Of a stretch of DNA of 64,000 bases, positions 39,131-48,173 are shown one piece after another. Position 1 is the stretch's first letter. Each line of letters starts with the position of its first letter. A program made the position numbers and the translations under genes. Origin of the DNA: Vibrio bathopelagicus (GTDB taxonomy: Bacteria > Pseudomonadota > Gammaproteobacteria > Enterobacterales > Vibrionaceae); NCBI RefSeq assembly GCF_014879975.1, contig NZ_CP062501.1, positions 248,001-312,000 of the forward strand. The letters run 5' to 3'. The notes beneath the pieces were generated by a model, which saw nothing but the letters and a program-made list of their open reading frames with translations, was not told the DNA's origin and did no database searches.

Positions 39131-40243
39131 ATGTTTAAAAGGGTATTGCAGGCACTATTTTCCCCTTTCGCTTCCAAGCAAGGTAAGCAACTAAATTCCT
39201 TACAAAGTGCCTCTCAGAAAACCGCCTCAGATGAGGTCTGCTCTCAAGGGCAAACGGCTGTTAAGCCTTCAATCTTTGTGCCGCCTTCGTCAAATCAACC
39301 GTCATCATTAATCGTCGATAAAGCGATGAGCCTTCACGATGAAGAGTTTCTTGATTATCTGTTTGGAGAGTCACGTCTACGAACAGAATCGGACCCATTT
39401 AGCGACTTTGTGGCGTGCCAAGTTGAACGCTTGATTCGTTCTCCTAAAGCGCTGCTGAATGAATTGCCCGTGATGCCTGCTTCTGTCACGACATTAATGG
39501 GTGAACTACAAAGTGATGAGTTTGATGTCGATGCCCTGCTAAAGGTGATTGAGCGAGAGCCAAGCATGGCGGCCGATGTGATTAAACTGGCTAATAGTGC
39601 GTTCTACAAACGTAATGAAAAGCAGGTGACGGATCTAAAAACCGCATTCTTAAATATGGGCTCTCAAGGTCTTGTTGAGGGGGTGGTGAATTCTTATATG
39701 AAGAACTTTACGCCGGGTAATAATATTTACTGGCGTCATTTCGGTGAGAAAATTTGGAATCACAGCATCCAGACGGCTTCTTTTTCTAAGGAGTTAATGA
39801 AAGAGTCACCATCTCAAGAAGACCAAGCTACCGCATATTTTGTTGGGTTGATCCGTAATCTAGGCAAGATGATCATTTTCCAAATGATGGTGGAAGCTTT
39901 CAAGCATGTTGACCCTTCTGTCCCGCCTAACTCATTGGCGTTGAAGCGCTTGATTCATAGTTATTCTATTCGCCTGACTTACACGATTGCAAAGTTCTGG
40001 GATCTGCCTGAATCGGTATTGACTGTGATTGGCTATCAAGAGTCGAGCAGATACGCATGCACTCCACTTGGCCAAGCGGTGTTTGAGGCTAACTCTTTGA
40101 GTGAGCTGACGTACTTATTGGAAGAACAGGCGATCGACATCGAGCAGTTTAAGAGTCGATGCAAAGAGAGGCTGACGTCACCGACAGCGTACAAGGTAGC
40201 TAATCGCATCTATAAAGAGTCTGAATTGGCGTTGGTGGGATAA
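39131..40243 (+). CDS. HDOD-domain protein
   Basis: 370 residues from ATG 39131, seven bases after AGGAG; a TTG one codon earlier is not preferred. The N-terminal 110 residues are low complexity. The HDOD domain covers about 115-320 (LNELPVMPASVTTLMGELQSDEFDVDALLKVIEREPSMAADVIKLANSAFY, AYFVGLIRNLGKMIIFQMM). HDOD is a degenerate HD domain used in signalling, often linked to c-di-GMP networks or type IV pili. No partner domain is present. Role here unknown. Confidence 0.88.
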   Translation: MFKRVLQALFSPFASKQGKQLNSLQSASQKTASDEVCSQGQTAVKPSIFVPPSSNQPSSLIVDKAMSLHDEEFLDYLFGESRLRTESDPFSDFVACQVERLIRSPKALLNELPVMPASVTTLMGELQSDEFDVDALLKVIEREPSMAADVIKLANSAFYKRNEKQVTDLKTAFLNMGSQGLVEGVVNSYMKNFTPGNNIYWRHFGEKIWNHSIQTASFSKELMKESPSQEDQATAYFVGLIRNLGKMIIFQMMVEAFKHVDPSVPPNSLALKRLIHSYSIRLTYTIAKFWDLPESVLTVIGYQESSRYACTPLGQAVFEANSLSELTYLLEEQAIDIEQFKSRCKERLTSPTAYKVANRIYKESELALVG

Positions 40244-40295
40244 GCTGTCGAATTTGCTTTGTTAATTGTGGATGTTGTTTAAATCAGCATGCTTT

Positions 40296-40328
40296 AAATG
40301 GCCTTATTAATATGTAAGGCCATTTTTG
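40296..40328 (+). terminator. Intrinsic terminator after the HDOD gene
   Basis: Eleven-base arms AAATGGCCTTA and TAAGGCCATTT, followed by TTGTTT. Confidence 0.85.
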
Positions 40329-40331
40329 TTT

Positions 40332-40377
40332 CTAGTTTTGATACATCATTGGTAGCTAAATGATGTATCGAAACTAG
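40332..40377. repeat. Long inverted repeat (19-base arms, one mismatch)
   Basis: Arms 40332-40350 and 40359-40377 (starting CTAGTTTTGATACATC and ending GATGTATCGAAACTAG) with an eight-base loop. It lies just after the HDOD terminator, is not followed by a T-run on either strand, and is too long to be an ordinary terminator. Confidence 0.85.
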
Positions 40378-40419
40378 GGGTAGCTTAGAGCAAGGGGCTT
40401 AGCTGAAAACAAGTGCTGC

Positions 40420-40818
40420 TTAAGGGATCTCTGCTAACTCTTGCTTTAAGCGATCGATTTTATGCAGTTCTTTTTCGATCTTATGTTGGTATTTTTGAAT
40501 CTTATCCGCTTTATCGTCTCTTTTTGCTTCTTCTAAGTCGGCTCTGTATTCGGCCAAATCTTCTTCATTGGATTCGATTTTGTCACGGAGGTCTTCTTTC
40601 AAACCCTCATTGGTGCAGTTTTCTTTCGCGGCTTTCAACGCTTTTGTTAATCGCTCTACTTTGTACTGGTTGTCGTATTGTTCTGCTTTCTTAATTTGAT
40701 ATTCGATCTCACAGAACTTCTTCTCGCAACCCGCGAGAGCGTCGCATTGGGTGCTCGCCATGCTGTTAAAAGAGAGTGCGCAAAGAAACAATAATGAGCC
40801 TTTTAAGTGTCGAGTCAT
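40420..40818 (-). CDS. DUF1090-family periplasmic protein (YqjC-like)
   Basis: 132 residues: a signal peptide (cleaved near SMA-STQ), a short cysteine-bearing region (STQCDALAGCEKKFCEIEYQI) and a long highly charged coiled-coil helix (about 60-130, KEDLRDKIESNEEDLAEYRADLEEAK ...). This matches YqjC/DUF1090. Function unknown, reported in the periplasm. AAGGTAAACC precedes the ATG. Single-gene unit. Confidence 0.85.
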   Translation of the reverse strand: MTRHLKGSLLFLCALSFNSMASTQCDALAGCEKKFCEIEYQIKKAEQYDNQYKVERLTKALKAAKENCTNEGLKEDLRDKIESNEEDLAEYRADLEEAKRDDKADKIQKYQHKIEKELHKIDRLKQELAEIP

Positions 40819-40969
40819 GGTTTACCTTCTTATTGGGGCTGTTTAGCTTGTGCTATTTTTGTTGAGTATCACTTCCAGAGTACATTAGCACCCGATTACT
40901 TTGCTATTGGCAGGGGAGTGTTAAAGATAAGTCGCTGTGCCTAATGACTTATTTTGAACATGGTTAGAC

Positions 40970-42478
40970 TTACAAATGGTTAATCCATAACTTGTCGAGT
41001 TCGCACCAACCGAAACCATTCACTTGTGCGCCGTGTATCTTTTCAGAAACCTCTAAGTTGAACGCCTCTTGCTTGAGCTCAACCGCAACCCCAGAGTCAT
41101 TCAACCAAAGCCGAAGCATCAACAGTGCATTCATTGCTAACTCAAAGTTTGGCTGGCTTCTTATTGAGGCTAAACCTTGTTCGATTGTTTCTAGCATCTC
41201 AGCAGGTAGTGTTAACTCCCTAAACGGGAACCGACTGAAGAAGCTTAACCACGAAGCAAAGGTGTCGTTTTCATCAATAATGCTGCATAGCGCGACGTCT
41301 TTGATGGTTCGGTAGTGTCCATATTCAACGCCAATCGAACTCTCACCAGAAACCGATAACTGTTTGAATAGTGCTTGGCATTCAGAGGTGTCTTCAACGG
41401 TGAATTCGCGAAATGGTTTAGACAATGTTGGGTTCTGAATCTTGAAAAACGTTGAGCCGAAATTCTGTTGATCAGCAGAGTTATCTCCACTCACTGTGAT
41501 CGTCTTTTCGGGCAGCTTCACACACACCTGATTTTGAGCGCAAGCTTTGCTCTGTGCCCATTCTGGATAGACCCACAACTCAATTCGATGAAGAATGGGC
41601 GTACTGTGTACATACGCGCTATTGCGGCTCAATCTCAACATCTTGCTCGAGAAAATGTCTAACGAGAACGCGCCAGAACCAATCAGCCTATCGGTCGAAG
41701 ATGAGTGATCAAAAATGGAGGCTTCAACTCTGGCAAGTAAGCGCGGTAAATGCCAATCAGGTTGATTCAATTTCACGACAACCACATTACCAGGCGAGAC
41801 AGAGGCCTCATCAATATGCTGATAGCAGCGACGCCATATTTTGTCTTGGCAGAGTGAGTTAAGGTTGCGAGCTATGTCTTGAGCTTCAAGTGTTCGACCG
41901 TTGTGGAATTGAACGCCATTACGAATTTGGAAGTGCCAGACAGTTGCATCTTCATTGGGTTGCCAGTGGTAGGCTAAATCGCCGCTGAGTTGACCGTGCT
42001 GAACGGAGGTGAGGCGTTGGCAAACCTGCATCACTAAGAAGCGTTCGGTGCGCCTAAGTACTCGTTGAGGATGAAGAGTCTCAAGCTCACGGTGAAAGGG
42101 AATGTACGCGACGTTCTGCGCAGAGTGATTGGCGCTGCTTAGAAAAGCTTGCAGTTCCGCGCCAGCGTTGCGCCCATTAAAGCTTAAGGTGCTAAATACC
42201 TGCTCGACGTTACCTGAATCTGCGTGGTTTTTCGCGTATTGGTAACAAATATCCATCGGTTCAACCAGACATGTGAGCTGTGCCTTTTTGTTGCGCCCAG
42301 AACTGGCTTGCCATTCAATCCAGCCTTGCGCTGTCATTGTTTTTAGTAAGGTTTGAACGTGACGCTCACTAACATGTAGAAGCGTTGCTAATTGGCTGAC
42401 TTGGCAGCGTGATGCTCCAGGCCCAAAAGCCTGAAATATCTTTTCGTACAGTTCAAGCTTGCGCTTAAGGTTGCCCAA
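40970..42478 (-). CDS. SgrR-family transcriptional regulator
   Basis: 502 residues. N-terminal winged HTH of SgrR type (CQVSQLATLLHVSERHVQTLLKTMTAQGWIEW), then a periplasmic-binding-protein-like domain (SBP_bac_5; LTSVQHGQLSGDLAYHWQPNED, HFQIRNGVQFHNGRTLEAQDIARNLN). SgrR senses sugar-phosphate stress in E. coli; several paralogues in other bacteria have other targets. Start TTG 42478, after AGGAATGCGAA, no ATG fits. Only nine bases follow the upstream Gfo/Idh gene, so the two form an operon and the regulator may serve that enzyme's pathway. Confidence 0.85.
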   Translation of the reverse strand: MGNLKRKLELYEKIFQAFGPGASRCQVSQLATLLHVSERHVQTLLKTMTAQGWIEWQASSGRNKKAQLTCLVEPMDICYQYAKNHADSGNVEQVFSTLSFNGRNAGAELQAFLSSANHSAQNVAYIPFHRELETLHPQRVLRRTERFLVMQVCQRLTSVQHGQLSGDLAYHWQPNEDATVWHFQIRNGVQFHNGRTLEAQDIARNLNSLCQDKIWRRCYQHIDEASVSPGNVVVVKLNQPDWHLPRLLARVEASIFDHSSSTDRLIGSGAFSLDIFSSKMLRLSRNSAYVHSTPILHRIELWVYPEWAQSKACAQNQVCVKLPEKTITVSGDNSADQQNFGSTFFKIQNPTLSKPFREFTVEDTSECQALFKQLSVSGESSIGVEYGHYRTIKDVALCSIIDENDTFASWLSFFSRFPFRELTLPAEMLETIEQGLASIRSQPNFELAMNALLMLRLWLNDSGVAVELKQEAFNLEVSEKIHGAQVNGFGWCELDKLWINHL

Positions 42479-42487
42479 TTCGCATTC

Positions 42488-43498
42488 CTAAATATTAGGT
42501 TGAGTTAAGTGTTGGTAGCCAGCATCAGCGAGTGCTGTTTCCATGGTTTCAAGAACCTGTGCACTTATCTTTGAGCTTAGGATATCAGACTCAAGTTTGC
42601 CCTCTAATACAAGTTGCGAGAAGTGCTCGATTTGATATTCGAACCCATTACCCTGAATCGGGTGTTGGATAGTGAAGGTTTCATTTCGGTATTCGATCTC
42701 GATGTGAGCAGGGTTCCACCACTTCTCTTGAATTGTGATAGTGATGTCTGGGCCAGTTAATCGCGCAGCGCGTGGCAGATTGCGTACCGTTGAAGCCGAT
42801 ATGGTCGCGCTGATTTCTCCAGAGAACTGGAAGCATGAATCGGTATCAACATTTGATTCTTCATAGAGGCTCGACATCTCTACTTGAGGGATAGAAGGCG
42901 TAACCCCAAGCGTGCGGCACAAATCGTAGAAAAACCACAGTCCATACACACCAACATCAAGCGTTGCTCCGCCCGCTAAATCTGGGTTGAAGATAAACAG
43001 TTTAGGGTCATAGTCGTGCTCATTGCCAAAGCTGGCTTCTATCGAATCAATCTTAATCTGGTTGTCGATGAGAAACGATGTAAGCTCGCGATAGGCTGGG
43101 AACACGACAGTCTTCATTGCCTCTAGTAACATCACACCATGTTGCTTCGCAAGGGCTTTCATTTCTAACCAATCACCAAGGTTGGTAAAGGCGGGCTTTT
43201 CTACCAATACGTGTTTTTTATGGCTCAGAAACAGTTCGGCTAGAGGCTTGTGATAAGGGTGAACCGTTGCGATGTACACTGCCTCAACACCGGGATCTTG
43301 AGCCATGGCTTCATAAGAGCCATAAGCCTTGGCGCAACTAAACTTGTTGGCGAACGTGGCTGCGCGAGAGTGATCTCTTGCAGCAACAGCATATAAATCT
43401 CCGTGCAGAGAGTGTTCTGTGACTGCCGTTGCGAATCTATTGGCGATATTACCTAGCCCGGCTATGCCCCATTTAATCTTGCGTTGCGTGTCGCTCAT
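42488..43498 (-). CDS. Gfo/Idh/MocA-family oxidoreductase
   Basis: 336 residues from ATG 43498 (GGAG upstream); the open frame to 43552 is not needed. Rossmann NAD(P) site KIKWGIAGLGNIANRF at the N-terminus, then the catalytic EKPAFTNLGDWLEM motif of the family (Lys of EKP) and a C-terminal beta-sheet domain. These enzymes oxidise or reduce sugars, inositols or dihydrodiols; substrate unknown. First gene of an operon with the SgrR-like regulator. Confidence 0.88.
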   Translation of the reverse strand: MSDTQRKIKWGIAGLGNIANRFATAVTEHSLHGDLYAVAARDHSRAATFANKFSCAKAYGSYEAMAQDPGVEAVYIATVHPYHKPLAELFLSHKKHVLVEKPAFTNLGDWLEMKALAKQHGVMLLEAMKTVVFPAYRELTSFLIDNQIKIDSIEASFGNEHDYDPKLFIFNPDLAGGATLDVGVYGLWFFYDLCRTLGVTPSIPQVEMSSLYEESNVDTDSCFQFSGEISATISASTVRNLPRAARLTGPDITITIQEKWWNPAHIEIEYRNETFTIQHPIQGNGFEYQIEHFSQLVLEGKLESDILSSKISAQVLETMETALADAGYQHLTQPNI

Positions 43499-43550
43499 CA
43501 GTTGCTCCAGATCGTTGTTTTGTATCAGTGTACTCAGAGACGTCACATAC

Positions 43551-43586
43551 AAATAGAGAACAGATTTCTCAACCTGTTCTCTATTT
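43551..43586. terminator. Terminator between the methyltransferase and Gfo/Idh genes
   Basis: Thirteen-base perfect arms AAATAGAGAACAG and CTGTTCTCTATTT, loop of ten. It terminates the minus-strand methyltransferase upstream of the Gfo/Idh operon. Confidence 0.85.
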
Positions 43587-43611
43587 ATTTTATTCTAGTT
43601 GAAGCTCTGGC

Positions 43612-44511
43612 TTAGCTCTGTATGGAGAGCTTCCAATCGGCTAGGGCTTTAATGTGTTTGGGCCCGATACCACAACAACCACCGACGATATTCGCACCCA
43701 ATGCGTGCCAGCGTTTGGCGTAAGTTAAGCAACCTTGGCCATCCAGCTCGCGCATTTCTTGAAGCATGTCATTCGCTTCATGTTCGCTGCTGATAGGCGC
43801 AAAGTTGTTTGCGTAGACACCGATTTCTAAGCTGATACCTAGTTCATTGATCACTTTCTTAGCATCAATAATGGCTTGATCCATCACTTCAGGCACTGAG
43901 CAGTTAAACATAATGCCTTTTGCGTTTGATTTGCAGGCCAGTTTGATGGCGTCTGTTACGCTCTCACCAGAACGAATAGAAGCGGAATCGCCCTTGGTAT
44001 CTTCCAAGCTGAATGCGTAATAACACGGTTTGTTTGATTGCTTGAGCACCGCATGAATGGACTCGAACTCTTGCAGACTACAAATGGTTTCCGCTATCCA
44101 AAGATCGATGTTTGGGTCTTGGGCATCGTAAAGAGTTTGGATGATTGGCGCTGCTTCTTCGACTTTGAACAAGTCTGGTCGGTAGCTACCAAATGGCGGT
44201 GGAATTGCACCCGCTACTTTCACGGTGTGAGGAGCACTATTGGCAACAGCCTTAGCCAATTCGCCAGAAAGCGCAGCTAGCTCAAAGCCTCGTTGTGTAA
44301 AGAGTTCTTCACCCAAGTGAAAAGGCACACACGCATAGCTGTTGGTAATTATGATTTCAGCGCCTGCATCGACAAAGTTTTGGTGTGCTTGGCTAACAAA
44401 ACCTGGGGCTTCAATCAGCGCTTGAGCGCTCCAAAGAGGTTGCGAGAATGGCGCTCCAATTTCTTTGAGCTCTCGGCCCATGCCGCCATCAAGTATGGTG
44501 AGTGTTTTCAT
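43612..44511 (-). CDS. Homocysteine S-methyltransferase family protein
   Basis: 299 residues from ATG 44511. Uses S-methylmethionine or AdoMet-type methyl donors to methylate homocysteine (MmuM-like) or related thiols. Motifs: LTILDGGMGRELKEIG at the N-terminus, MFNCSVPEVM with the first zinc Cys, and the C-terminal GGCCGIGPKHIKAL zinc cysteines. No ribosome site stands out. No mmuP transporter is adjacent. Confidence 0.9.
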   Translation of the reverse strand: MKTLTILDGGMGRELKEIGAPFSQPLWSAQALIEAPGFVSQAHQNFVDAGAEIIITNSYACVPFHLGEELFTQRGFELAALSGELAKAVANSAPHTVKVAGAIPPPFGSYRPDLFKVEEAAPIIQTLYDAQDPNIDLWIAETICSLQEFESIHAVLKQSNKPCYYAFSLEDTKGDSASIRSGESVTDAIKLACKSNAKGIMFNCSVPEVMDQAIIDAKKVINELGISLEIGVYANNFAPISSEHEANDMLQEMRELDGQGCLTYAKRWHALGANIVGGCCGIGPKHIKALADWKLSIQS

Positions 44512-44741
44512 ATTCAATACGATCTAAACAATTGCTGAAGTTCTGCCGCCACCATATCAGACAACCTTGCTTGACTAAAGCTATCCAAACGGAAGGGTTT
44601 TAACTAAGCCGATACAGCATAGATAGGAATAATAAAATATTGTACATATGGCGCTATGCTGTATTGGATTTGGGGGATATATTATTAATCATAGGGGCCT
44701 GTGATTAATTCGACCACAACAAGTTGTAGAGGAAAAGTGCA

Positions 44742-45443
44742 TTGAAGTTAACGAATAAACTCGTGCGTTACCCGCACATTGATGTTGATCGCGCGTTTGA
44801 AAAAGAAGACGAGCTATTACAGCAAATTCAGGCTGGTGAGATTGGACAAGCCTTAATGTTGTGGCAAGCCAAAACGCCGACACTGGTTTTGCCGGCAGGT
44901 AAAAAGTGGCCAGTGACGGTGCAGTCTAAAGCACAGCTCGCCGACCAAGGCTGGCAACTCTGTTCGCGTAAAACGGGCGGTGCTCCAGTTCCTCAACTGC
45001 CGGGTGTCATTAACCTAGCGCACATTTATCATTGGCCCCGTGACGAAGCGTACAATATTCAAAAAGCGTATCTACATTTATGCAATGTATTAACGCAATT
45101 TTTTAAGGAGCTGGGCGTCGATGTGGATGTTCATGCAACCCCAGGTTCTTATTGCGATGGCGATTATAATCTCAACATCAATAAACAAAAAATAGTGGGT
45201 ACGGCTCAGCGTGTTTTACTCAAACGTGGGGGCGGTCAAATCGTACTTTCGCAAGCCTGTATCTTGTTAGACGCTGATTTAGAGCACATCGTTGCCCCCG
45301 TGAACTTTTACAATCAAGTTTGCGGCAATCCAACCGTGGTGGATGCACATGTTCATACCCTGTTGTCTAAGCATGTAACACCCTTACCCAACGTAGACTC
45401 ACTTTTTCAGCAGCTAAGCCAAGCCTTTATCAAGTATGCTTGA
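44742..45443 (+). CDS. Lipoate-protein ligase family protein (BPL/LplA/LipB fold)
   Basis: 233 residues, start TTG 44742 supported by GAGGA eight bases upstream; no ATG fits. It resembles the lipoate ligase/octanoyltransferase fold: CSRKTGGAPVPQLPGVINLAHIYHW, then the catalytic lysine in NINKQKIVGTAQRVLLKRGGGQIVLSQACIL. It lacks the C-terminal LplA accessory domain. Substrate could be lipoate, octanoate or another acyl chain; not established. Confidence 0.78.
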   Translation: MKLTNKLVRYPHIDVDRAFEKEDELLQQIQAGEIGQALMLWQAKTPTLVLPAGKKWPVTVQSKAQLADQGWQLCSRKTGGAPVPQLPGVINLAHIYHWPRDEAYNIQKAYLHLCNVLTQFFKELGVDVDVHATPGSYCDGDYNLNINKQKIVGTAQRVLLKRGGGQIVLSQACILLDADLEHIVAPVNFYNQVCGNPTVVDAHVHTLLSKHVTPLPNVDSLFQQLSQAFIKYA

Positions 45444-45462
45444 TGCTATGTGTTTACCAGAA

Positions 45463-46287
45463 TCAACTGGGTGCCACGCACAATTTCTCTTCTAGCAACC
45501 GATCAAGCGCTTCCACTAATTTACGGTTTTTAGCGGGGTTCAATGCATCGGCATGAGGGGCTTTGAATAACCCTGAATCATTATCGAAGTATTGCCCCGA
45601 AGCGTTGGCAAACTCGTCACTGAGTGCAGCGCGACAAAGGATATCGGCGCCAATCGCCAGATCATTCCCGTCCACGCCATAAGCCTCTTTGACCAGTTTG
45701 CTGCCGAGGAAAGAAGCAGGGTTCACCGGGATCACCGCAGGTCCATTATCTAATAGAGTGTTGGCCAATTCGATAGACCACATCGTCAGCGCGAGCTTGC
45801 TTTGCGCGTAAACTGGGCCATCTAATTCGCCGGCGTTCGAACTGATAAGCGCTTCTAAATCTACGGTTGATTGGGCTGCTGAAGATAGGTTGATGATACG
45901 ACCTGTCGCATCAAAAAGAGGGAGCAGCTTTTGTGTCAGTCGATAAGGCGCAATGGTGTTCACAACAAAGCGTACATCAAGGTTGTCTGAGGTGGTGACT
46001 TCTGAAACCTTGTATACGCCAGCATTGTTGATCAATACATCGAGCCGCTTGTGATTGTTGTTGATTTGGGTAGCGAGCGCATCGACTTCTGAGAGCGTTG
46101 ATAGATCTGCTATGTAGCTTTCTATGACTGCATTCTTAGACAGGCGAGACAAAGCGGTTACGACTTTACTCACCTTGGCTGAGTTTCGGCCATGAATTAG
46201 AAGGTGGTGTCCTTGTTGAGTCAGCGCTTTTGCGGTCTCAAAACCAATGCCATCTGTGGCTCCTGTGATCAGAATTATTTTTTGCAT
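45463..46287 (-). CDS. Short-chain dehydrogenase/reductase
   Basis: 274 residues. Classical SDR: cofactor loop TGATDGIGFETAKAL at residues 7-21, RNSAKVSKVV favouring NADP, NNAGVYK, and the active site RIINLSSAAQS ... YAQSKLALTMWSIEL (Tyr-x-x-x-Lys). It resembles plant-retinol-dehydrogenase-like SDRs with an unknown substrate. AAGGAAGGGAT precedes the ATG. Confidence 0.9.
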   Translation of the reverse strand: MQKIILITGATDGIGFETAKALTQQGHHLLIHGRNSAKVSKVVTALSRLSKNAVIESYIADLSTLSEVDALATQINNNHKRLDVLINNAGVYKVSEVTTSDNLDVRFVVNTIAPYRLTQKLLPLFDATGRIINLSSAAQSTVDLEALISSNAGELDGPVYAQSKLALTMWSIELANTLLDNGPAVIPVNPASFLGSKLVKEAYGVDGNDLAIGADILCRAALSDEFANASGQYFDNDSGLFKAPHADALNPAKNRKLVEALDRLLEEKLCVAPS

Positions 46288-47526
46288 ATCCCTTCCTTAA
46301 AACAGAATCCTAGCCACTTTTATAACAAAGTTTAACTGCGCAAAGTTTCTAGTGGTTCACAGGATCAACGCAAGAAGTGTACTCATTATTGATAAATTTG
46401 AAATAAACAGGCTGTCTTGTTGGTATGTTATCAGCCACTTTTCAATTTAGAGTTTAATTAGGTCGACTTAACTCATTTATGCCCCAAAACGTTTCAGAAG
46501 GCATAGTGCTAACCATCGAATTAGCTAATGTGCAAAATTCATCAAGAACTACCGAAGAACCCTTAGCAGTTGCAGAATTTGCAACAACTGTCATTGCCCC
46601 TAACTGGGCAACAGCTTGTTGCCCAAATCAGTCTGAGTAACTTTTGGAACATAGTGATTTAGGATGCGATTGAAGTCGATTTAAAGTTCCATAATTTATT
46701 TTTTCATCCTCAGAACTCTAATAAAATATCCAAGTGTATTAATTCACGGTAGTTTGTAAAAAATATTGAATTAACATTCTCTTGAGTGAGATAAAAGTTG
46801 AAGTGCTCTCATCTAAGTTACATCTGTCTGAAAAATTTCCCCCAAATTCAGATATTGAATGGTTATTTTGTTTTAGAGCTTTTGAAATACAGTCAGAGTA
46901 TTTTTGTGTGGTAGCAAACAGTACTTGTCGAACTAACTTCAAGTCTGTGTGATATTTTTCCTACTCATTGTGTTCAAGAAAAAAAGGTACAGGCAACAAG
47001 TTATCAGCAGTAGTGTCTGTGACTGATTCACTATTGGTTACCATTACAAGTAAGCCGATAAGTAGTCGCTCAACAATTTCGGTTTTATCAATAAAAATCC
47101 CCGCAATAACCATTTTTCAAGCAGCTAATGATTAAACTGTGAATATTTGTGTTACCCCACTTACCTAATAGTCTTCAATTAAGTTCAATGTTCAAGTCAA
47201 CTTGAAACACCTTATACCTGCTTACTTAACTTCTTCTTTTAAGTTGTAATTCGTCGATGATACGAAACGCAACATTGACTCAAAGTGTTAACCGCCTCGC
47301 TTCTTGCTTGTAGGAATTTTCTGAGATTGCTTTTGGTGTGTTCTGTTTTCATTTTCTTTCTGATTGTATGGGTTACATGCATGACATCCGATGCGTCAAT
47401 AGCGTTGCTGGATGAATTTAAGTCAGCATGCTAACAAATAGATACGCAAGATTATTAATCTTATCCACAGTAAGCATGTGGACATGCTCGCACTCCCAAA
47501 TTAAATTCTAATGAAAAGGTAAGAGT
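46288..47526. other. Long intergenic region upstream of the pilus operon
   Basis: About 1.24 kb without a supported gene. Short ORFs of about 50-67 codons exist (46479-46640 plus; 46739-46942 and 46961-47113 minus) but none has a convincing ribosome site or family. It holds nested inverted repeats at 46594-46625 (TTGCCC/GGGCAA and TGGGCAACA/TGTTGCCCA) and a 16-base palindrome TTCAAGT..ACTTGAA at 47191-47206. The pilus promoter should lie in the last 200 bases. Confidence 0.5.
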
Positions 47527-48108
47527 ATGAAATTTAAGAAAGTTTTCTCTGTTTTAGCAATCGCACTAACAGCTCAAGGCGCATACGCAGCAGAAGGTGA
47601 AACTGCGACTGCGACTGCAAACTGGCAAGGTCAAATCCCTGGTGTTATCCAGGCTAACGGTTTTGTTATCACTGGTGAGGGCGGCGCACTAGTGACTCCT
47701 ATCGGTCAGCTAATGCGTGCTCAAGATGGCGCAATTGTAGCTCCAAACATTCAACTTGAAGCGCGTGACAACACTGGTACGGCAGCTGCTCCAGTCGTTG
47801 GTGAACTGGTTTCTACTACTGAACGTGATGACGGTGCTGGCGGTACAGAGGCTCGTTCTATTGAATGGACAGTGGCAGATGTTGCTTTCTACGCAAACGG
47901 TACTCCTGTTACTGGTATTGAGTGGTCAGTACAGAATGATGGCACTCAACTAGCAACAGTAACTTCAACTGGCGTTACTCAAGTTGCTGCTCACAAAGGC
48001 GATATCCTGCTTCTAAACGCAGTTTCTACTTCTGACACAAGCGCGATTGACGCATACACAGGTCAAGACGCGGCGCTATCAGTAACGGTAGTGGCTTCAG
48101 AGCTTTAA
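47527..48108 (+). CDS. Major pilin of a CS1/CFA-I-type chaperone-usher pilus
   Basis: 193 residues with a signal peptide cleaved near GAYA-AEG. The mature protein has no cysteine, is rich in Thr/Ala/Val and ends LSVTVVASEL, consistent with an alternate (alpha-class) pilin that assembles by donor-strand exchange. First gene of the operon with a strong ribosome site (AAAAGGTAAGAGT) and an intercistronic hairpin after it (48124), fitting its role as the most abundant subunit. The subunit role is inferred from position and the usher/chaperone downstream. Confidence 0.75.
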   Translation: MKFKKVFSVLAIALTAQGAYAAEGETATATANWQGQIPGVIQANGFVITGEGGALVTPIGQLMRAQDGAIVAPNIQLEARDNTGTAAAPVVGELVSTTERDDGAGGTEARSIEWTVADVAFYANGTPVTGIEWSVQNDGTQLATVTSTGVTQVAAHKGDILLLNAVSTSDTSAIDAYTGQDAALSVTVVASEL

Positions 48109-48123
48109 TTGAGAAGTCGATCT

Positions 48124-48148
48124 GGGGCAATGCTATCAAGATTGCCCC
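48124..48148 (+). promoter_or_regulatory. Intercistronic hairpin after the major pilin gene
   Basis: Eight-base arms GGGGCAAT and ATTGCCCC with a nine-base loop and no T-run. A likely transcript-processing or partial-termination element that raises pilin relative to downstream products. Confidence 0.6.
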
Positions 48149-48173
48149 TCATCACTGAGTTAGGAAGTATCAC

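Noticed and set aside
46479..46640. Plus-strand 53-codon frame beginning MPQNVSEGIV
   Set aside because: Overlaps the nested inverted repeats, has no ribosome site and no known family.
46739..47113. Two short minus-strand frames (46739-46942, TTG start; 46961-47113, ATG start)
   Set aside because: No convincing ribosome site, no recognised family, and the first lacks an ATG start; reported only as content of the intergenic region.
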